The position numbers and the translations under genes are program-made. The notes beneath the pieces were generated by a model. It was not told the DNA's origin. It saw only the letters and a program-made list of their open reading frames with translations, and made no database searches. From an uncultured Deferribacteraceae bacterium (lineage in GTDB: Bacteria; Chrysiogenota; Deferribacteres; Deferribacterales; Mucispirillaceae), in assembly GCA_947041225.1 (NCBI GenBank), contig CAMRDM010000012.1:1-40271 (forward strand): 40,271 nucleotides of DNA, in the 5' to 3' direction. This document shows, piece after piece, positions 33,382 to 40,271 of this stretch (position 1 is its first letter; each line of letters opens with the position of its first letter).

Positions 33382-34938
33382 ATGCTTACTCAATTTAAAA
33401 ATATATTCACAAAAGTACTCACAAGTTCAATATTGGTTTTAATGTTGCTATTTATCTCTGCGTGTGCAGATGATAGTAATAGCAATAATGGAGGCACTAC
33501 TCCAGACATTCCAGATATTCCAGATATTCCAGATACTGGAATTCTGCCAGTATGGGACGGCGAAACGATCACAGAGATTATTCCAGTTAATAATGTTTAT
33601 GAGATATCGAATCCTAATCAACTTGCATGGATAGTAGATATATCTTATAAAGCTGACTACGATAATTTCACAGATAAAACTATTAAGTTCACAGATAATA
33701 TGAGTATGGATAACCACTCAATGCAGGGTATAAAATCATTTGCAGGCAGATTAGAGGGAAATAATAAACAGATACATAATATAAAATTAAGTAATGTTTC
33801 TCCTGATGAAACAGGTTTAATTAACCTATTGTTGGATGGTGGCTATATAGATAATCTCACAATTTCAACAGGGCTAATCAAAGGGCGATATGGTGTTGGT
33901 GCATTTGTAGGAGAAGTTGAGAAAAATGCAACAGTTACGATCAAAGGTGTTAAAAATAATGCAACAGTAGAAGGAACTAATTATGTTGGTGGGCTTGTTG
34001 GATCTATTGGGCGTTTGGGAGTTAGTGGTATGTATCCAACTCTAATAATAGATAACAGTTCAAACACAGGCAGTGTGAGCGGTGTTGAGAGCGTTGGTGG
34101 ACTTGTTGGAGAGAGTGGTACTGATTCAACTCTAACAATATCTAATAGTTCAAACATCGGCATAGTAAAAGGAACAGGAACAAGCCTATTTATCGGTGGG
34201 CTTGTTGGATCTAATAAGGGTACTTTAACAATAACTAATAGTTCAAACAGCAAAAATGTAACAGGAACAGGTAATAGAATAGGTGGGCTTGTTGGATATA
34301 GTAAGGGTACTTTAACAATAACTAATAGTTCAAACATCGGCACGGTAACAGGCACAGTAACAGGAATAGGTAATAATACAACAGGTAATAGGGTAGGTGG
34401 GCTTGTTGGAGCGAGTGCTGGTAAGTTAACAACAAATAATAGTTCAAACAGTGGCAACATTAAAGGACATACAGATATCGGTGGCTTGTATGGGTACATC
34501 ACATTGCATACTGATGAGGATCGTACTGTTAATAGTTCAAACAGTGGTAATGTTAATGGTGAAAATTCTGTAGGTGGAATTATTGGAGGTAGTTATTCAG
34601 ATCAGTATCTAGACAATGTTTATAGCTATGCGAAAAGTATAACTTCTGAAAATGGCGGTCAACTCGGTGGAATAGTAGGACGTCATCAAACAGGACCTAC
34701 TTTTAAAGTACAAAGTGTTTATTGGTTGCACGATGCTACAGTTGGCACTGAGAAAGTTGGTGGTGGTGGTGTGATAGCCGAGACTGGACATGGCTTTTCA
34801 AAACTCACGATTACAGAGTTTGCAGATAAGAACGCCACAGGCACTAATTTTCTAGGTTGGGATTTTGATACAGTTTGGGAGATTTTAACAAACAGTTTAT
34901 ATCCAACGCTTAGAAAGCAACCAGTTACAACTAAGTAA
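33382..34938 (+). CDS. GLUG-repeat lipoprotein
   Basis: 518 residues from ATG 33382, nine bases after AGGAG. Signal peptide with lipobox ISAC (Cys28). After the lipid anchor there is a (PDI)n linker, TPDIPDIPDIPDTG, encoded by a 9-base tandem repeat (about 33504-33537) that could change length in frame. There is no FTIAS-like module. The entry domain (VWDG, QLAWIVD, NMSMDNHSMQGI, FAGRLEGN), about 7-8 GLUG repeats and the cap (VYWLHD, GWDFDTVWEIL, YPTLR, PVTTK) follow. Much of its repeat region and its 3' trailer are close copies of the genes at 30740 and 21007. It probably shares the 30740 transcript and ends at the hairpin at 35050. Confidence 0.85.
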   Translation: MLTQFKNIFTKVLTSSILVLMLLFISACADDSNSNNGGTTPDIPDIPDIPDTGILPVWDGETITEIIPVNNVYEISNPNQLAWIVDISYKADYDNFTDKTIKFTDNMSMDNHSMQGIKSFAGRLEGNNKQIHNIKLSNVSPDETGLINLLLDGGYIDNLTISTGLIKGRYGVGAFVGEVEKNATVTIKGVKNNATVEGTNYVGGLVGSIGRLGVSGMYPTLIIDNSSNTGSVSGVESVGGLVGESGTDSTLTISNSSNIGIVKGTGTSLFIGGLVGSNKGTLTITNSSNSKNVTGTGNRIGGLVGYSKGTLTITNSSNIGTVTGTVTGIGNNTTGNRVGGLVGASAGKLTTNNSSNSGNIKGHTDIGGLYGYITLHTDEDRTVNSSNSGNVNGENSVGGIIGGSYSDQYLDNVYSYAKSITSENGGQLGGIVGRHQTGPTFKVQSVYWLHDATVGTEKVGGGGVIAETGHGFSKLTITEFADKNATGTNFLGWDFDTVWEILTNSLYPTLRKQPVTTK

Positions 34939-35049
34939 ATTAGAAGTAGCAAATAAGTAACAAGTAATAATTAAGTAATAATTAAGTTACAACTACTAAT
35001 TAAGTAATACACAAGTATTAATTAAGTACTAAAATATCATATAAAAAAC

Positions 35050-35082
35050 ACCCCTACGGCGTAAAAACTGTAGGGGTTTTAT
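35050..35082 (+). terminator. Hairpin terminator, loop orientation A
   Basis: ACCCCTAC with GTAGGGGT around GGCGTAAAAACT, then TTTTATTTAT; near-identical to 23365 including the left flank. Confidence 0.8.
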
Positions 35083-35150
35083 TTATGTGTGTTAGACTAT
35101 AAATTAAAATAAAAACATTAAAGTATAGAGTTTCTAAGCCACTGGTAATC

Positions 35151-35232
35151 TTACGTTTCAATAAAATTCTAAAACGTAAAATGTCAGTAACCATTTTGAG
35201 GAGAATAACACATGAAGCTATTAGCCAGCTAA
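35151..35232 (+). other. Inverted repeat and six-codon frame with a strong ribosome site
   Basis: TTACGTTT (35151-35158) and AAACGTAA (35172-35179) form an 8 bp inverted repeat. Then GAGGAG at 35198-35203 precedes ATG 35212 by eight bases, opening a frame MKLLAS that stops at 35232. This is either a leader or small peptide or the stump of a lost gene. The remainder of the 34939-35483 interval holds AAGTAA-rich trailer, the hairpin at 35050 and the sigma-54 sites. Confidence 0.35.
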
Positions 35233-35323
35233 CTTCAATAATAAGACAGGTAATACATTAAAAAGTTTAAAAATTATTTCAGCTATACATCGTTTGAACG
35301 TAGTATTTCAAATGTAATCTAGT

Positions 35324-35339
35324 TGGCACTTTAAATGCT
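35324..35339 (+). promoter_or_regulatory. Second sigma-54-like site upstream of flgB
   Basis: TTGGCACTTTAAATGC keeps the GG-N10-GC spacing (GG 35325-35326, GC 35337-35338) with one mismatch in the -12 part. It is 106 bases upstream of the better site. A near-repeat, TGCTACTTAAATAT and TGCTACTTCAAATAT, lies between the two sites at about 35336 and 35371. Confidence 0.4.
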
Positions 35340-35429
35340 ACTTAAATATAAATGATAATAATCTCTAAGTGCTACTTCAAATATCGTGAACAGGATACTT
35401 TTTTCAGACTATTTTATCTATCCTTATAT

Positions 35430-35445
35430 TGGCACACTATTTGCA
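35430..35445 (+). promoter_or_regulatory. Sigma-54 promoter of the flagellar operon
   Basis: TGGCAC, five bases, TTGCA: a full match to the RpoN consensus, with GG at 35431-35432 and GC at 35443-35444 ten bases apart. The predicted transcript start is about 35456, some 28 bases before the flgB ATG. Confidence 0.8.
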
Positions 35446-35483
35446 CTTAGCTTAGTAACGAAAATATAGTGAGGGCGAAAACT

Positions 35484-35897
35484 ATGTTAGGACTTTTTGA
35501 GAGAAACGGTGCAAATGATATGGCTTATGCGTTAAAAGCATTAAGCGTTAAAAACAGTACTATTTCAAGAAACATTGCAAATGTTGATACTCCTGATTAC
35601 AAATCAACAAAGTTAGAGTTTGCAGAAGTTATGGAAAATTACAATTTAGAGAAATCTAAAGAAAGAGTAGAGTTATCACTAACTAACAGTAAGCATATAC
35701 AGATCAAGGATCTTACATTAGATGCTCGTGAACACGTTAGATTTCAGAACAATCCATCTTTGCGTAACGACGGAAATGATGTGAATATTGATTATGAAAT
35801 GAGTCAACAAGCTGATACTTCAATCAGATATACTATGTATTCTGATCTAGTTGGTAAGAAACTAAGAGGTATGGTTGATCTTGCTAGAACACCTTAA
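35484..35897 (+). CDS. flgB: Flagellar basal-body rod protein FlgB
   Basis: 137 residues from ATG 35484; GAGGG lies nine bases upstream, and the in-frame GTG at 35469 would consume the ribosome site. Proximal rod protein, exported by the flagellar type III system. The family N-terminus is clear: a helix with ALKALSVKNSTISRNIANVDTPDYKS, and the C-terminal helix with VNIDYEMSQQADTSIRYTMY and LRGMVDLAR. First gene of the basal-body operon, behind a sigma-54 promoter. Confidence 0.93.
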   Translation: MLGLFERNGANDMAYALKALSVKNSTISRNIANVDTPDYKSTKLEFAEVMENYNLEKSKERVELSLTNSKHIQIKDLTLDAREHVRFQNNPSLRNDGNDVNIDYEMSQQADTSIRYTMYSDLVGKKLRGMVDLARTP

Positions 35898-35964
35898 TAT
35901 ATAACTATACGGTTACGATATTTGAGGTTGAAGGGGCTTCTTTATGTTTATGGGGAAATATTTT

Positions 35965-35982
35965 CCTATTAGAAATAATAGG
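35965..35982 (+). other. Small hairpin in the flgB-flgC spacer
   Basis: CCTATTA-GAAA-TAATAGG, a 7 bp stem closed by a GAAA tetraloop, in the 157-base gap between flgB and flgC. No T run follows, so an RNA stability or processing role is more likely than termination. Confidence 0.4.
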
Positions 35983-36054
35983 TAGGAAATTTTTGCATCA
36001 TATTGCTATCCATGAACGGTTAAGAGTAGGTTTACTATTATTGAGGTGATTAAA

Positions 36055-36462
36055 ATGAGTTTTTTTAATATATTAGATACAGCAGCAACAGGGTTATCGG
36101 CACAGAGAATAAGAATGTCGGTTTTATCAACAAACTTAGCTAACGCTAACACAACAAGAACTGAAGATGGTGGTCCATACCGTAAGAAAAACGTTATATT
36201 TAAACAAGTTTTACAAGGTATTCATAAAGGTGGCGTTCAAGTTGATAGAATTTATGAGGATACAAAACCTCCTAGATTACAGCATGATCCATCTCACCCT
36301 GATGCAAACGAAGAAGGATATGTAGCATATCCAAATATTAGTCCAGTTGAAGAGATGATTAATTTACTTGAATCAGCAAGAAGCTATGAAGCAAATATAT
36401 CAACTATCACAACGGCTAAACAGCTTGCTAATGCAGCACTTGGAATTGGTAGAGCACAGTAA
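36055..36462 (+). CDS. flgC: Flagellar basal-body rod protein FlgC
   Basis: 135 residues from ATG 36055, with GAGGTGAT just upstream; the GTG at 36046 lies within that ribosome site. Proximal rod protein. Family motifs: MSFFNILDTAATGLSAQRIR start, STNLANANTTRTEDGGPYRKK, and the C-terminal VEEMINLLESARSYEANIST helix. It follows flgB in the usual order. Confidence 0.94.
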   Translation: MSFFNILDTAATGLSAQRIRMSVLSTNLANANTTRTEDGGPYRKKNVIFKQVLQGIHKGGVQVDRIYEDTKPPRLQHDPSHPDANEEGYVAYPNISPVEEMINLLESARSYEANISTITTAKQLANAALGIGRAQ

Positions 36463-36776
36463 ACTTACTGATAATTAATAGATGTGATTGTTTATATTGC
36501 TCTGTAGATTATTATTTAGTATGATAAATTATCGGTTAAACTTTATAATAGATAAAAGCTATTCAACTTGTTGTTAAAGTAAGTTATTTTAGCTAGGTAA
36601 TAGATTTTTTTTATAGATAACTATGAGTTACATAGATTTATCGTTAAACTAAATTGTATTATTTACGATATATTATATAGTTATATAGTAACAGTTAATA
36701 TTTTATGTTCAAAAATAGATTAATAACTTGTTAAATGAAGTGAATAGGTGTATAGTGTTTTTAAGAGGAGAAGATT
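36463..36776. other. AT-rich gap between flgC and fliE
   Basis: 314 bases, unusually long for the middle of a flagellar operon, with no gene. It ends with the possible fliE promoter at 36728-36756. No terminator is visible. Confidence 0.5.
36728..36756 (+). promoter_or_regulatory. Possible internal promoter before fliE
   Basis: TTGTTA at 36728-36733, 17 bases, TATAGT at 36751-36756. The transcript would start only about 14 bases before the fliE ATG, so its GAGGAG site would lie near the 5' end. Confidence 0.4.
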
Positions 36777-37100
36777 ATGTCAGATATTAAAAACTTTGAT
36801 ATTTTGTTTCCAAATTCGGGTGTAGGTATCTCTCAAAGCGAGGGTACGTCTACTAACTCAAATAAGGCTACAGAAGGAATGAGTTTTTCTGAGATTTTAG
36901 AGTCTGCATTAACGGACGTTGATGCGCTTCAACACGATTCACGAGAATCTGTTCAAAGAGCGTTAAGCGGAGATAGTGGTGTGGATATTGCAGATACAAT
37001 GGTAGCGTTACAGAAAGCTGATGCGTCTTTAAAGATGACATTAGAGGTTCGTAACAAGTTATTAACTGCATATCAGGAACTCATTAAGACTCAAATTTAG
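36777..37100 (+). CDS. fliE: Flagellar hook-basal body adaptor FliE
   Basis: 107 residues, the usual length. GAGGAG lies six bases upstream. FliE joins the MS ring (FliF) to the proximal rod. The conserved C-terminal half is present: SFSEILESALTDVDALQHDS, then VDIADTMVALQKADASLKMT, LEVRNKLLTAYQELIKTQI. The N-terminal third is Ser/Asn-rich and likely disordered before assembly, as in other FliE proteins. Confidence 0.94.
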   Translation: MSDIKNFDILFPNSGVGISQSEGTSTNSNKATEGMSFSEILESALTDVDALQHDSRESVQRALSGDSGVDIADTMVALQKADASLKMTLEVRNKLLTAYQELIKTQI

Positions 37101-37206
37101 TGTCTCATTATCTTTTATTAATCACCTTACTATAGTCTATATATCTATGTAGTAAAGTCTTTTTAAGCCTCTCCTCTTACTGCAAAAGCGGAGGTACTAT
37201 CTACAG

Positions 37207-38883
37207 ATGGCATTAAAGGATTTTTCTAATCAGTTTCTAAATCTGTTTGAAAAACTATCACTTCTACAAAAAGTAGCATTAGGTGCTGCAACATTGACGG
37301 TTGTAATATCAACTACGGTACTTGTTCTGTGGGCTAACGCTCCGAGTTATAAAGTATTGTACAATAATATCTCTAATGAAGATTTAGAAGATGTTGTTGA
37401 ATATTTAACTAAAGATGGTATGAAATATAAGGTAATCAAGGACGGTGATGTAGGCAATGCTGTTGAAGTTCCGTTTGACGCTGTATATGATACAAGAGTG
37501 AAGTTAGCCGAAATGGGTCTTCCTAAAGAAGATACGATAGGATTTGAGTTATTTGATACAGCAAGTTTTGGTATGACAGAACAGCAGCAGAATGTTAGTT
37601 ATCAGCGAGCTCTTCAGGGAGAGTTATCGGCAACGATCGCTTCGATGAGTGAGATTGCAGAGGCTAAAGTTTTAATAACTGTTCCTAAAGATAGATTGTT
37701 TGCGGTAGAAGAAGAGGACTCAAAAGCATCGGTCGTGATTAAGTTCATGCCGAATATAACTTTTACACAAGCGCAGATCCGTGCAGTTAGTCATCTTGTA
37801 TCGGCTGCGGTTAAAGGTTTGAAACCTGAAAATGTTCAAATAGTTGATACATCAGGTAACTTATTAAGTGAGTTCTTAACTGAAGCTAATCAACCATTTC
37901 TACTCTCTCAAACCCAGCTTGAACAACAGCGTAAGGAAGAGAAGATTAAAGAGGCATCATTGAACGATATTCTATCAAGGATCGTTGGTGATGGTAAATT
38001 TGTTGCAAAAGTTAATCTAAATATGGATTTTAATAAAAGAGAGATTTTAGAAGAGATTTTCGATCAAAATCCTGTACTTAGATCTCAACAAACGTTAGAG
38101 ATTGTTTCAAAATCTTATGGACAAGGACCGTCTGGTATACCGGGAGTTGAGTCTAATCTAGCAGAACCAGATATTTTGATAGACAATATACTTTCAGAGT
38201 ATAATAAAAATGAAGAAACTCAAAACTATGAGATCAGCAAGAAAGTTGTACGTGAGGAGAAAACTGGCGGAGAAGTGAAACGTATGACAATTTCGGTTGT
38301 CTTAGATCATCAAGAGGTAGCAGGAACAGATGGTGCAATTGAACGTAAGCCGAGAGCAGAAGAAGATTTAGTGAAAATTAAAGCGAACATAGCGTCTGCG
38401 GTGGGTTTTGATCCAGCACGTGGAGATGTTATTGAAGTATCGAATATATCGTTTGACACGTCAGACGGATCAACAAGCGTAGCTAGTAAGTTAGCATCGT
38501 TGAGAGAGAAAAATATGCAATTAGTCCTATCAGGAATGAAATATTTAACAGCAGTTGTTATATTAATATTATTTTACTTTTTAGCAATCAGACCGATACT
38601 TCGTCGTCTTGATGTTGCAAGAGAGATTGATGATGATCTTTTAGGAGAGTCAGCTCTTGATGCACAGTTAGCAGGATTAGATTTAAGTATAGGTGGAGAT
38701 AGTGCAATGCCTAAATCGTTAGCTGATTTAGAGCGTGAAATTGAGTCTGAATTAGAAGATTCTGTACCGTTAGATGTTGAAGCCGTTAAGTCGAAAGTTA
38801 TGCTTAAGAAAATTGAGGAACAGGCGAATGAGGATCCAGAAGTGGTTGCTAACTTATTAAAGGCCTATATAAAGGGGAACTAG
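37207..38883 (+). CDS. fliF: Flagellar MS-ring protein FliF
   Basis: 558 residues. Two membrane helices (about 23-43 and 445-463) flank the large periplasmic part that forms the MS ring. Family stretches: YKVLYNNISNEDLEDVVEYL (48-67), GFELFDTASFGMTEQQQNVS, RALQGELSATIASM, ASVVIKFMP and NYEISK. The C-terminal cytoplasmic tail, NEDPEVVANLLKAYIKG, binds FliG. The sequence is of the proteobacterial or deferribacterial type; the diverged spirochaete pattern is absent. The only strong ribosome site, GGAGG at 37190-37194, is 12 bases before the ATG, which is long, and CCTC at 37171-37174 could pair with it. Confidence 0.95.
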   Translation: MALKDFSNQFLNLFEKLSLLQKVALGAATLTVVISTTVLVLWANAPSYKVLYNNISNEDLEDVVEYLTKDGMKYKVIKDGDVGNAVEVPFDAVYDTRVKLAEMGLPKEDTIGFELFDTASFGMTEQQQNVSYQRALQGELSATIASMSEIAEAKVLITVPKDRLFAVEEEDSKASVVIKFMPNITFTQAQIRAVSHLVSAAVKGLKPENVQIVDTSGNLLSEFLTEANQPFLLSQTQLEQQRKEEKIKEASLNDILSRIVGDGKFVAKVNLNMDFNKREILEEIFDQNPVLRSQQTLEIVSKSYGQGPSGIPGVESNLAEPDILIDNILSEYNKNEETQNYEISKKVVREEKTGGEVKRMTISVVLDHQEVAGTDGAIERKPRAEEDLVKIKANIASAVGFDPARGDVIEVSNISFDTSDGSTSVASKLASLREKNMQLVLSGMKYLTAVVILILFYFLAIRPILRRLDVAREIDDDLLGESALDAQLAGLDLSIGGDSAMPKSLADLEREIESELEDSVPLDVEAVKSKVMLKKIEEQANEDPEVVANLLKAYIKGN

Positions 38884-38887
38884 GTAG

Positions 38888-39937
38888 ATGGATGACGCTC
38901 AGTTACTAAAGCTGGCAGGACTTGGTCCGAATGCTGGCGCTTCAGGTAGTCCTAATATGCGTAAAGGTGCTATTCTTATGGTAGCATTAGGCGAGGAGTT
39001 GTCATCTAAAATAATGGTATTTTTAGATGATGCTGATGTATCGGATTTATCTAGAGAGATCGCTATTACGAAAGTTGTTCCTCCAGAGCAGATAGATGAG
39101 GTTGTAGAAGAGTTCTACAATATGCTTTTAGCTAAGAAGTTTATCTCTAAAGGTGGGTTAGAATATGCGAAAGCTATTCTTATCAAATCATTAGGTCCAG
39201 AGCGTGCAAGAAAGATAATCGATAGATTAACTAAATTGTTAGAACAGTCGACAGGTTTTGATTTTCTAACAAGGGTTGATCCGAAACAGTTAGCGAAATT
39301 TATTATGAGTGAGCATCCTCAAGCGATAGCGTTAATATTAGCGCACCTTGATCCATCACATGCGGCAGAGTCGATGGCACAGCTACCAGAGGAGCTAAAG
39401 GCGGAGGTTACCGTGCGTATAGCTAATCTACAAGATATATCACCATCTGTTGTAAAAACTCTCTCAAAGGTATTGGAAGAGAAGTTTGAGGCTTTATCAT
39501 CATATAATGTTGAAGTTGGTGGCGTTAAATCAGTTGCAGAGATCTTTAACCGTATGGATAGACAGACAAGTAGAGCAACATTAGAGAGATTAGAGAAAAA
39601 CTCTCCAGAACTAGTTGCTCGTATTAGAGATATGATGTTTGTATTTGATGATATTAGAGTATTAGGTGTTGTTGCGATACAAGAGATATTGAAAAGAGTG
39701 GACAAAAAAGTTCTTACGTTTGCGCTTAAAGGAGCAGATGAAGAGACTAAGAAAGCGTTCTTTGAGAACATGTCAAAACGTGCAGTTGAGACTATGCAAG
39801 AAGAGATGGATTTCATGGGTCCAGTTAGATTGAAAGATGTTGAAAAAGCACAGCATGAAATCGTTGGAATAGTTAGAGAGCTTGATGAAGATGGCGTTAT
39901 TTCAATTGGTGGTGGAGACGAGGAACAGTTTATATAA
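38888..39937 (+). CDS. fliG: Flagellar motor switch protein FliG
   Basis: 349 residues, slightly longer than usual because of an N-terminal Gly/Asn/Ser extension (about 1-24). It starts four bases after the fliF stop. It couples the stator to the rotor at the base of the MS ring. The middle domain has SEHPQAIALILAHLDP (the EHPQ motif). In the C-terminal domain the charged torque residues are kept: Lys281, Arg298, Glu305-Glu306 and Arg314 align with E. coli K264, R281, D288-D289 and R297. The usual LDDRSIQ stretch before them reads LGVVAIQ here. No gene follows within the window; a tandem repeat array does. Confidence 0.95.
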   Translation: MDDAQLLKLAGLGPNAGASGSPNMRKGAILMVALGEELSSKIMVFLDDADVSDLSREIAITKVVPPEQIDEVVEEFYNMLLAKKFISKGGLEYAKAILIKSLGPERARKIIDRLTKLLEQSTGFDFLTRVDPKQLAKFIMSEHPQAIALILAHLDPSHAAESMAQLPEELKAEVTVRIANLQDISPSVVKTLSKVLEEKFEALSSYNVEVGGVKSVAEIFNRMDRQTSRATLERLEKNSPELVARIRDMMFVFDDIRVLGVVAIQEILKRVDKKVLTFALKGADEETKKAFFENMSKRAVETMQEEMDFMGPVRLKDVEKAQHEIVGIVRELDEDGVISIGGGDEEQFI

Positions 39938-39957
39938 ATTACTCCTCTCCCTCAAGG

Positions 39958-40271
39958 CGAGTTCGGTGCAAGTTGTCGAGTTGGTGCAAGTTGTCGAGTT
40001 GGTGCAAGTTGTGGCGAGTTGGGTGCATAGTTGTCGAGTTCGGTGCATAGTTGTCGAGTTCTATGTATAGTCGAGTTCTGTGTATAGTTGTCGAGTTCGG
40101 TGCAAGTTGTCGAGTTCGGTGCAAGTTGTCGAGTTCGGTGCAAGTTGTCGAGTTGGGTGCAAGTTGTCGAGTTCGGTGCATAGTTGTCGAGTTCGGTGCA
40201 AGTTGTCGAGTTCGGTGCATAGTTGTCGAGTTCGGTGCAAGTTGTCGAGTTCGGTGCATAGTTGTCGAGTT
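39958..40271 (+). repeat. Minisatellite of 17-20 bp units after fliG, running off the window
   Basis: Sixteen complete units beginning CGAGTT plus the start of a seventeenth. Most are CGAGTTCGGTGCAAGTTGT (19 bases) or the 20-base form with CATAGTTGT; these two forms alternate over the last six units. Units 2-4, 6, 7 and 11 carry changes. The array begins 20 bases after the fliG stop and is clearly richer in G+C than its surroundings. A minus-strand frame reads through it as a low-complexity peptide, which I take as a by-product of the repeat. Confidence 0.95.

Noticed and set aside
39939-40259. Minus-strand open frame of HRTRQLAPNST-type repeats over the minisatellite
   Set aside because: The frame is a by-product of the tandem repeat; there is no ribosome site, the unit length varies and the peptide is purely low-complexity.
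39958-40271. CRISPR array
   Set aside because: Units of 17-20 bp follow each other directly with no unique spacers and no cas genes are present.

Overview
The window comes from an AT-rich, flagellated, diderm (Gram-negative-type) and probably anaerobic bacterium. Evidence: a basal-body operon (flgB-flgC-fliE-fliF-fliG), several lipobox lipoproteins, an Mla-type lipid transport operon and a single-chain pyruvate:ferredoxin oxidoreductase. FliF and FliG look more like proteobacterial, campylobacterial or Deferribacterota proteins than spirochaetal ones, and the flagellar operon has a good sigma-54 promoter. I lean weakly towards Deferribacterota or a similar lineage; the window does not settle it.

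Layout. (1) 1-4.6 kb: the C-terminus of one GLUG-repeat surface protein, two complete GLUG lipoproteins and a DUF2310-like zinc-ribbon gene. (2) 4.7-6.5 kb: an unknown membrane protein and an anti-sigma-type ATPase. (3) 6.6-10.4 kb, minus strand: a five-gene Mla-like operon of permease, degenerate ABC subunit, MCE protein and two lipoproteins. (4) 10.7-14.3 kb: nifJ with its own promoter. (5) 14.5-17.8 kb: an immunity-gene island without toxins, holding an Imm42-like protein, a SUKH plus Imm10-like fusion, one small unknown gene and two decayed genes. (6) 18.5-20.7 kb: an aspartate/glutamate/dicarboxylate symporter and an Asp/Glu racemase. (7) 21.0-23.2 kb: a GLUG protein without a lipobox. 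(8) 23.5-26.9 kb: a hemolysin III family protein, two Met-anticodon tRNAs, a tandem pair of unknown paralogues and a small exported protein. (9) 27.5-34.9 kb: three more GLUG lipoproteins. (10) 35.3-40.3 kb: the flagellar operon, ending in a 17-20 bp tandem repeat array that runs off the window.

The main system is the GLUG family: six complete genes and one partial in 40 kb. Five of the six complete genes have a -35/-10 promoter with exactly 17 bp spacing; the sixth probably shares its upstream neighbour's transcript. Related hairpins with a common stem, whose loop occurs in two orientations, end most of the units. The proteins are modular: signal peptide (usually lipobox), none to two copies of an N-terminal module with an FTIAS-like motif, a conserved entry domain, a variable number of GLUG repeats and a GWDF...YPTLR cap. 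Near-identical blocks shared within and between genes, plus a 23 bp tandem duplication over one start codon that puts the signal peptide in frame, point to recombination and possibly phase-variable expression of surface proteins.

Other notable points are the Mla ABC subunit in which every nucleotide-binding motif is degenerate, tandem sigma-54-type sites before flgB, a perfect 15 bp inverted repeat between divergent immunity genes, and the symporter/racemase pairing, which suggests acidic amino acid uptake and racemisation.
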